Positions 57,519 to 64,000 of a stretch of 64,000 nucleotides of DNA are shown one piece after another (positions within the stretch are counted from its first letter, which is position 1; every line of letters starts with the position of its first letter). Source of the stretch: Planococcus citri (Eukaryota > Arthropoda > Insecta > Hemiptera > Pseudococcidae); assembly GCF_950023065.1 (NCBI RefSeq), contig NC_088679.1:15624001-15688000 (forward strand). The letters run 5' to 3'. The notes under the pieces are model-generated. The model was not told the DNA's origin, made no database searches, and was given only the letters and a program-made list of their open reading frames with translations. A program made the translations under genes and the position numbers.

Positions 57519-58100
57519 GTGTGCCTTGAGGGAAGATATGGATCCTCAAAGTGGAAGTATTTTCAGAAAAATCGTCTACTTTTCCTATTCCAATTTGATT
57601 TGGGATAAATGTTCCAGTTGGAGAAGATGAAGTATAAATATTCAAGATTCTGTGTCGATCTAGGCTATTGCCATCAAAATCCAAGCCCACTTTCAGAGCT
57701 GCAATGAACGGTTGCAAGTTGGAAAATTGTTTATTTTTCGGAGTTTAAGCCAAAACGTAAAAAAATAGGTATCATTTCTGAAACTGGGGGTATTTTTAAA
57801 ATATATTGGCACCAATTTTTCGTATTTATCTCTAAAACACGAATCAACTCAAAAATAAATGATTCGCAAACATGTCAACTGCTCACTTCTCAGTACATAG
57901 AACCCTAATAAAAATTGTCTCAAGATTTTCACATCTAAATCCTGTTATCAGGGAAAAGAAAAAATAATTTTTCTTTGAGAGCTCATATCTCACTTCCATA
58001 GGAACATTTCCGATGGTTAAATTATCATTTCTGGGTAACTTTGGACTCAAAATGAAGGTCCTCATGGAATTTCCATCCAACGTAACAAGATACATAATTT
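57519..58100 (+). pseudogene. LKEEAFSEKS-type exon copy, degraded, and spacer
   Basis: After acceptor TTTTTCATCTTAG, AGGTGTGCCTTGAGGGAAGATATGGATCC and GGAGAAGATGAAGTATAAATATTC match the 46542 copy but with deletions. Continues to GCAATGAACGGTTGCAAGTTGG and then the shared spacer. Confidence 0.45.
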
Positions 58101-58189
58101 CTTCGTTTTTTCAGCACTCATATGTACCATGTAGATACTTATATATGTAGTTCCGGAAGACACGACACTTCACACATTTTTGCCATCAT

Positions 58190-58519
58190 CTGATTGCAAG
58201 AGAGTTTTTGCTTTTTGCTGATTGGTCGATTCAGAATTTTCATTTCAACCAACTTTGAACTGCATTCAGCCCAAAGTAAAAATGACTGATTACAATACTT
58301 ATTTCACAGTTCGTCATTTACAAATTCAAAAAAGGTAGGATTTTTAATCACAGATTCACAATAAAACCAAATTCAAAAAAACAAAAAATGCTCAAGTGAA
58401 GGAAGCAGAAATAAATTGCAGTTCAAATAATAACATTGAATGCTTAATTGCTTATAGCTACGTAAGATCATGGCTTTCCGTTTACCCAAATTTAGCAAGC
58501 AAATACACCAGATGATTAG
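58190..58519 (+). pseudogene. Repeat-family 5' module with intact first coding exon
   Basis: A TATA-type block at 58192-58320 is followed by a leader and ATG at 58470 reading MAFRLPKFSKQIHQMIR, ending two bases into a codon at 58519. The donor is GTACCT in place of GTAAGTAGGTACCT (a short deletion), which probably weakens splicing. A foldback begins about 40 bp downstream. Confidence 0.4.
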
Positions 58520-58557
58520 GTACCTGCATTTCTCGAGTATTAGATTCATATATCTAT

Positions 58558-59270
58558 GACTGACAAGGGAACTTTTTGAGGTGTCCACTTCCGATTTGAA
58601 CGGGACCGCGATTTTTGGAAAGAGCATGGTCTAAAACTCCCCAAAACCAAATTTTCAGCAACCCAACTTCATATCTCGGTATTTGGCGAACGTTCGAAAA
58701 TTTAAAATTGACTGTTTTTGGTGATTTATGATTTTTTCAAAAAAGTACGTATATGATCAGTAAAAATGATCAACATAAGTCCTGCAACTGATATTAATTC
58801 CCCAAATCCAAATTTTACCATTTCCAGCCATTCTGGAGCCTCCGGCGCGATTTGTCAATTTCTCCAGAATTTTTAATTCGCTCCAGAAGACGTGAATAAG
58901 TATGAAGTTGGGCAGCTGAAAATCGGGTTGTGTCTTATGCTCGACCTGTTTAACGAGTTTATCCACATTTGAGCCGATTCTGAAGAGGACCGGACACCTA
59001 AAGATTGGTTTTTTGACCAGCTTTTTTCATAATAGTTAATATCCAAAAAAAAATTAAAAACTTCCCATTTGCCAGGAAATTTTTGAAATTCGCGCGAATC
59101 ACTGTATTTTGTCATGGACTAACCCCACGAAGTCATATCTTGACATTTCCAGTCGTTCTGGAACCTCCAGCGCGAATTTTCAATTTCTCCAGAATTTTGA
59201 ATATGCTCCAGAAGGCGTGAATATGAAGTTGGGCAGCTGAAAATCAAGTTGTGTGTTTTACTCGACCTGT
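58558..59270. mobile_element. Foldback/MITE-like element (family F2)
   Basis: The first ~170 bp are the reverse complement of the tail of 22015-22650 (GTGTCCACTTCCGATTTGAACGG). CTGGAGCCTCCGGCGCGATTTG and a second CTGGAACCTCCAGCGCGAATTTTC follow. GAAGTTGGGCAGCTGAAAATC occurs twice in the same orientation (58902, 59227), indicating internal duplication. Confidence 0.6.
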
Positions 59271-59274
59271 ATTT

Positions 59275-59590
59275 TTTAAATATTTTCGTTACCTCTTGAA
59301 GTAATTACCTACCTTGAACTGAGTAGAGGTTAGAAATTAAGGTTTAGCTTACTCTAACTTTGCCTAGTTAACATACCAGTGTGCCAGGACTTGCTCCTGA
59401 GTGAATTCGTTCCCTGCTTAACGTAATTTAGAGCTAAACATCTAAGTATTTTATGAATACTGTATTAATTATAGTCTTATGTTAATTAATACCTTATAAA
59501 CTTTACAACTATTTAATGTATTTTATTGATATTTAAATCATCAATAAAAGAAATGAAAATTGTTGTCTCGTAATTAATTTATTGGTTACG
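59275..59590 (+). other. Single-copy stretch resembling a transcript 3' end
   Basis: Absent from other array copies. It is AT-rich and ends ATCATCAATAAAAGAAATGAAAATTG, with AATAAA at about 59542. Could be a retrocopied 3' UTR or the tail of a transcript. No open frame was recognised. Confidence 0.25.
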
Positions 59591-60110
59591 TGCTTAGAAA
59601 AACTAGTATGAATAGTGGATTTGGTTGAATAAGTTGCATAGAGATATGCATATAGGCATAGGAAAATTCTTACCCCTTAGGAGATATTTTTCTATAATTC
59701 TCTACATCAGTTATTACAACCCACATCACCTATCTCACTTCTTCAAATTATCACTATTACAAAATTATGTTCCTTTGAGAGCACATAAATTACACTTCTA
59801 TAGGAATATTTCCGAGGGTTAAATAATTATTTCTGGGTGACTTTGGACTCAAACTGAAGGTTCTCATGGAATTTCCACCCAAAGTACCCAACTTGAAAGA
59901 GCAGAATTGTAACGCTTGTTGGACATAAGTACCTAATAAATTATTGTTTGATTTTTATTATTTTGCCATCTGATTGCATGAGAGTTTTTGCTTTTTGCTG
60001 ATTGGCCAATTTGAAAGTTCATTTCAACTTTGAACTGAATTCAGCACAACATAAAAATGATTAAAATTCTACAGTTCATCATTGCATTAGTTAAATAAAA
60101 TCGTCAATAC
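59591..60110. other. Shared spacer and TATA-type block
   Basis: GAGCACATAAATTACACTTC...GAATATTTCCGAGGGTTAAATAATTATTTCTGGG, then GATTGCATGAGAGTTTTTGC...CAGCACAACATAAAAATG. No coding exon supported. Confidence 0.45.
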
Positions 60111-60114
60111 AATA

Positions 60115-60790
60115 CACTTCAGATCTGGATATAACCGAGTAGGTACTAAAAAAAAACGTAAGATGAACAAGTTGCCTACATTGAAATCTAGAAGGATCAA
60201 AATACTGTTTCAAAATCCAAGAGCCAAAATTCAATTTTGACCATGAGGGTCGATAGTACTTTGTTGCCTAACTTAAAAATTGAAGGTGCTACAAACGATT
60301 TCTAAATTCAAAAAATCGCGATGAAAAAAAGGAATGTGGAAATGAACACACTACATCGAAAAATACACAAATTTTGTTATGATCATTTTTTTTCTTCCTC
60401 TAAACTTTGAAAAGTTTTTGAAACTCGAAAATTGCGAATTTAATGAAATTTTTAGCAAGTCGAGAATTGCTGAGCTTCAAAAACTTGTTAAATTTTACAG
60501 TAGAAAAAAAACTGATCGTGACAAAATTTGTTTTTTTTTTGACGTAGAATTCATTTTCGCATTTATTTTTTTTAATCACGGTTTTTCGAAATTGAAAATA
60601 GTTTGTAGCCCCTCCAATTTGTAAGTACTCTCTAAATTTGAAACAGTGAAATTTCACTGTTTCAAATTTAGAGAGTACGGCGAAAAGTCATAATAAGTAA
60701 TTTTGTTCATTTTCCAAAGTACTTGTATTTTGCGTCTTCAATTTCGAAGATAGGTCACACCTTCACATACCTTTTTTTCTTAGTCGTACC
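60115..60790. mobile_element. Foldback copy of the 18940-type element with inner perfect hairpin
   Basis: The left half has GATCTGGATATAACCGAGTAGG and AAAACGTAAGATGAACAAG, mirrored by TTCGAAGATAGG and CTTTTTTTCTTAGTCGTACCCG on the right. At 60625-60678, GTACTCTCTAAATTTGAAACAGTGAAA and its exact reverse complement form a 54-bp perfect palindrome that sister copies lack. Confidence 0.7.
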
Positions 60791-61590
60791 CGTATCCAAG
60801 TGGGTGGAGTAAAATATTTTGGGTCTAACATTTTTCTCAAAGGTACCCCCAACAATGTTTCATCAAAATTTCAAAAATCCCAGGACAGAAGCATTTCACC
60901 TATTTAACTGAGGGAGTAACCTTTCATCAATATTCATTCACAGTTTCTCGTCAAGACAGCTTTCGACTATAGAATTGACGTATGACCAGAAGAAAGAGAC
61001 CTAATCGAACTCGAAAACATGACGATAGTAATTTCAGCAGAAAAAACTGAATGACTTTTTAAAATGCACTTCATATGTAACAAGCCAGCCTGCAAACGAA
61101 TGGCCCAGTTGCACACTGCATTCAGCAGTCAGAAGTTAATTCAGCTTCAATTCACGTAAAATTATGGCAGATTACCCTAGGATATCACACAACGCCACTC
61201 GCTTCCTGCGATTCGCCGCCTGAACATTATACCTAGGTCGTCAGATGTTGAGGTAAGTGAATTTCCTTCCAATTTCCTTCAATTTTTTTTTTTTTCGCTT
61301 CCGTAATTAAAAATGAATTTGAGTTTGCTATACGTCTTAAAACGCATGACCGTGAGTATCTAGTAAAGCTCAACTCAAAGGTAAAAAAACATAATTTAAA
61401 TCCGAGATTGGTGAAACGGGAAAAATGAAGAGCTTGATTTTTGTTATTTATGTACATATGTATATGTGCCTACTTTTTTTTTTGTATAAAATGTCAAGTG
61501 CAGATTACGCATTAATTAAGCCAAAACGTAAAACAGTAAGGTAGGTATCATTTCTGAAACGGGGGGGGGGGGGGTATTTTTAAAATGTAG
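60791..61590 (+). pseudogene. Array remnants: 87-codon-ORF module fragment and cassette
   Basis: 60940-61235 repeats the upstream and first part of the 43291 ORF module (AGCAGAAAAAACTGAATGAC, CAGTCAGAAGTTAATTCAGC) with a broken frame. AGATGTTGAG|GTAAGTGAATTTCC at about 61243 is a shortened cassette. A G-run at 61561-61574 precedes an insertion. Confidence 0.4.
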
Positions 61591-61940
61591 TGGTGTAATA
61601 GTGGTATAGGGAAAGACTGGCTGACGTGAATATTATATTAATCATTGCGTATAGAAGAAATCCAAGAAATATTCCCCAGGGAGTGAATATTTCCTAGATA
61701 CCTATAGCTAGCTCGGAGAGAAGGCTCTTGTCTATCCTACCATATCTACACAGATAAAAGGTTGTTCAAAAGTCAATAAAAGTAGACTCAAAGAGCAATT
61801 GTTGAAATATATTATTCTTGAAAGTACAACAATTGTCAAAAGATTATAAATAAGATCAATTAATCGTAAACTTAAGGAAGGAGAACATAGCAGAACAAAA
61901 TGCTATGTCCCTTGGAAAAAGATAACATTATAGTTGTAAA
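61590..61940. other. Insertion-like single-copy stretch within spacer module
   Basis: Sister modules run from TTTTGAAAATGTGG straight into TTTTTTTGGTCTT... and on to AATGATTCGC...CAACCGCTCAG. Here about 350 bp of unrelated sequence intervenes. No terminal repeats could be fixed; an LTR fragment is possible but unproven. Confidence 0.3.
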
Positions 61941-62379
61941 AAGATGATTAACTTTCAATCTGCTCAGTCTATAGAACCATAATAAAAATTGTCTCGAGAT
62001 TTTGACAGCTTTCTAGAATCTCAAATACCTAAATCCTGTTATCAGAGAAGGGGAAAAAACTCATGGAATTTCCATCCAACGCAACAAGATACACAATTTC
62101 TTCGTTTTTTCAGCTCATATGTACTCATATAGGTAATTCATAAAATTAGTGTTTCTATTCTTCTGGAAGGCACGTTTGAACACCAAGATGAAATTCATGA
62201 AAAGATGAAACTCACATAGTGTGCCTATCGAATCATCGATACGGTCCTAAACACCAAAAAGTACCAAAAACCAAAGATGCGTGACAAAGTTTAAATTGAT
62301 TTCATCTTTTATCAAAGTATTATGGAAGAATTTTTACCTAATCTTCAATGATATTAAGTGTGACCTACACTTTACACAT

Positions 62380-62830
62380 TTTTGCCATCAGCTGATTGTA
62401 AAAGAGTTGTTGCTCTTAGCTGTTTGGTCGATTCAAAATTTTCATTTAAACCAACTTTGAACTGCTATCAGCACAACGTAAAAATGACTGATTACAATTC
62501 TGCAGTTCGTCATTTATTAATTCAAAAAATGTAGGATTTTTAATCACAGATTTACAATTAAAACCAAATTCAAAAAAAAAAAAAAAAAATACTCGAGTAA
62601 AGGAAACAGAAATTAATTGCAATCCAAATAAATAACATTGAACGCTTACATTAGCTACCTACGTAAGATCATGGCTTTCCGTTTTCCCAAATAGGTATAA
62701 CAAGCAAATGCACCAGATGATTAGGTAGCCTACCTGCATTATTTTCTCGAGTACCTATTTGATTCATATCTACGACTGAGATTGAAATTTCAATACACGC
62801 AAGTTGCTCAATGTCGAGGAATAAGAAAAA
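62380..62830 (+). pseudogene. Repeat-family 5' module, first exon with stop
   Basis: TATA-type block at 62390-62480 (CACAACGTAAAAATG). ATG at about 62669 reads MAFRFPK then TAG, because GTTTTCCCAAATAGG has an insertion before the ...CAAGCAAATGCACCAGATGATTAG end. The GTAGCCTACC donor is also altered. Nonfunctional. Confidence 0.45.
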
Positions 62831-62899
62831 ATAAGGTAGATTTTATGCATTTCCTTCCCTCAAATTTGCAGTTTTTAATGCTACTTGCACTACAATATT

Positions 62900-63521
62900 G
62901 AATCGGTGGGTGCAGAAAGGGAACAAGTCACATTTTTGGAAATTTTTTTTTCACGGATATAAGGGTTTCAAAGTACGGCGGATCGACTGGTGATGTCAGA
63001 TTTCCGCAAAACTGCCGGGAAAGTGGTATTTGGGCGCAGAAAAAGAGCGGATCCGCATTTATGACTTTTTTGTAAAATTTTTTTAATTCCTTGAAACATA
63101 ACTAGTTAACATTTTTGAAATTTAAATTAATCTCTAAACTGAAAAATGATGAAAAAATTAACAACTTCGGCAAAAAGTCTTAGAACTCAAGGGGTTTTTG
63201 GTCAATTTAAACGAGATAGCAGTCTAAATGATGTATGTACTTAGATGTAGAATCAAGCCCCATTCGTGCCCGAGCAATTTCAAAAAAAAATTGTCGATTG
63301 GGTGCAGAAAGGGTCTAAGTCCCATTTGTTTAGGCAGCAACAGCGCCGGCGCACGTGAATATTTTTTCCAAACAGTGCTAAAAATTGTGTCTTGGGATCC
63401 TCTTTCAATGACCTTAAGCATGTTTACCTACCAAAAAAATTTGATTTTCAAATAAATCAGTTTTTTGTTATTCCTGAAAAGTGCGAAAATGGACTTAGCC
63501 CCTTTCCGTTCCCACCGATTC
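62900..63521. mobile_element. 622-bp MITE-like element with GAATCGGTGGG termini
   Basis: The left end GAATCGGTGGGTGCAGAAAGGG faces the right end CCCTTTCCGTTCCCACCGATTC. Near-copies of GGGTGCAGAAAGGG and GTGGTATTTGGGCGCAGAAA occur internally in direct orientation. ORFs at 63224-63455 on both strands are overlapping shadows with no domain. Confidence 0.65.
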
Positions 63522-64000
63522 ACTTATAATACGTAATGAAATCATTTTCAACAGTTCATTTCATTATTTAACTAATCACTTTGAATAAACATTTTTTCAG
63601 TTCAGTTCACCTCGCTATTGAGACGAATAAAACTAGATTTTCGGATAAAACATGAAGTAAGTGATTTTTTTTTTTCGATTTTCTTAAATTTTATTTTTTT
63701 CGCTTAGTAGAGAAAATTCTAGAAAAGAATTAAAAATAACAATTATAAGTTTTCTCGTATGCTATAAATGCATGGTTAGAGCATCTAATTTTTCACTTTT
63801 TTCTCACGAACAGAATGGTACAGTTTGTACATAGATTGCGAGAAAAAATAATTTATTGGAGGATTTTAAACAAACTCGATAGACAACTAAATTTCAAATT
63901 GAAAATTACTTCAACATTTTTTTCATCTTAAAGGTGCGCCATGAGAGAAGATATGGATCCTCAAAGTGGAAGAATTTTCAGAAAAATCGCCTATTTTTCC
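63522..64000 (+). pseudogene. Array remnant: worn cassette and start of an LKEEAFSEKS-type exon
   Basis: Repeats 57200-57600: TCGGATAAAACATGAAGTAAGTG at 63640, then GAACAGAATGGTACAGTTTGTAC. After acceptor TTTTTTCATCTTAAAG comes GGTGCGCCATGAGAGAAGATATGGATCC at 63932, running off the window. Confidence 0.45.

Overview
This is eukaryotic nuclear DNA: AT-rich, with spliced genes, short introns with normal GT-AG ends, and a very high load of dispersed repeats, foldback (long inverted-repeat) elements, MITE-like elements and one non-LTR retrotransposon remnant. The frequent GGTAGGTACCTAC-type simple motifs, the arthropod-style coiled-coil centrosomal gene and the repeat style suggest an insect, perhaps a sap-sucking hemipteran such as a scale insect, mealybug or aphid. 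That placement is inference only.

The one gene I can assemble with confidence is a 15-exon, 1,071-codon gene on the + strand (24760-35166). It encodes the centrosomal/basal-body coiled-coil protein CEP131 (AZI1; Dilatory in Drosophila). All 15 exons join in one open frame through consistent splice phases, and the C-terminal half carries recognisable CEP131 segments (KGLEPE..., KIKRMKEKYEAE..., ...LEELL near the end). Introns 1 and 4 each hold a large foldback element of about 1.2 and 2.6 kb.

Layout: 1-4200 is intergenic with a foldback and an element fragment. 4785-9380 has a possible 3' exon pair, four copies of an exon-like unit with splice sites, and a TTCGCGAA-rich satellite (8650-9125). 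10440-11900 is non-repetitive DNA with a TATA box and a short ORF. 12066-13830 is a large foldback. From about 14.3 kb to the window end, and interrupted by CEP131, lies a scrambled array of modules from one unrecognised multi-exon gene family. The modules include a TATA/Inr-like upstream block, a first exon reading M-x-x-R-x-P-K-[FY]-S-K-Q-[IM]-H-Q-M-I-R, a K/N/S/P-rich second exon, coiled-coil exons, an LSIDDCDITRLANVNIGEQ exon, an LKEEAFSEKS exon, and about two dozen copies of a 12-nt 'CAG|ATGAAAGTTGAG|GTAAGT' cassette. Most copies are frameshifted or truncated.

Inserted into that array are many mobile sequences. Two foldbacks have GGGTCATTCC termini and 4-bp target duplications, one of them exactly at a first-exon splice junction inside a tandem duplication. 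There are several other MITEs, a 1.9-kb element of unknown class with TTCTCCCA repeats (36533-38448), two ORFs of unknown, possibly captured, origin (40505-41201), and a 5'-truncated LINE (53371-54300). I see no rRNA, tRNA or CRISPR.
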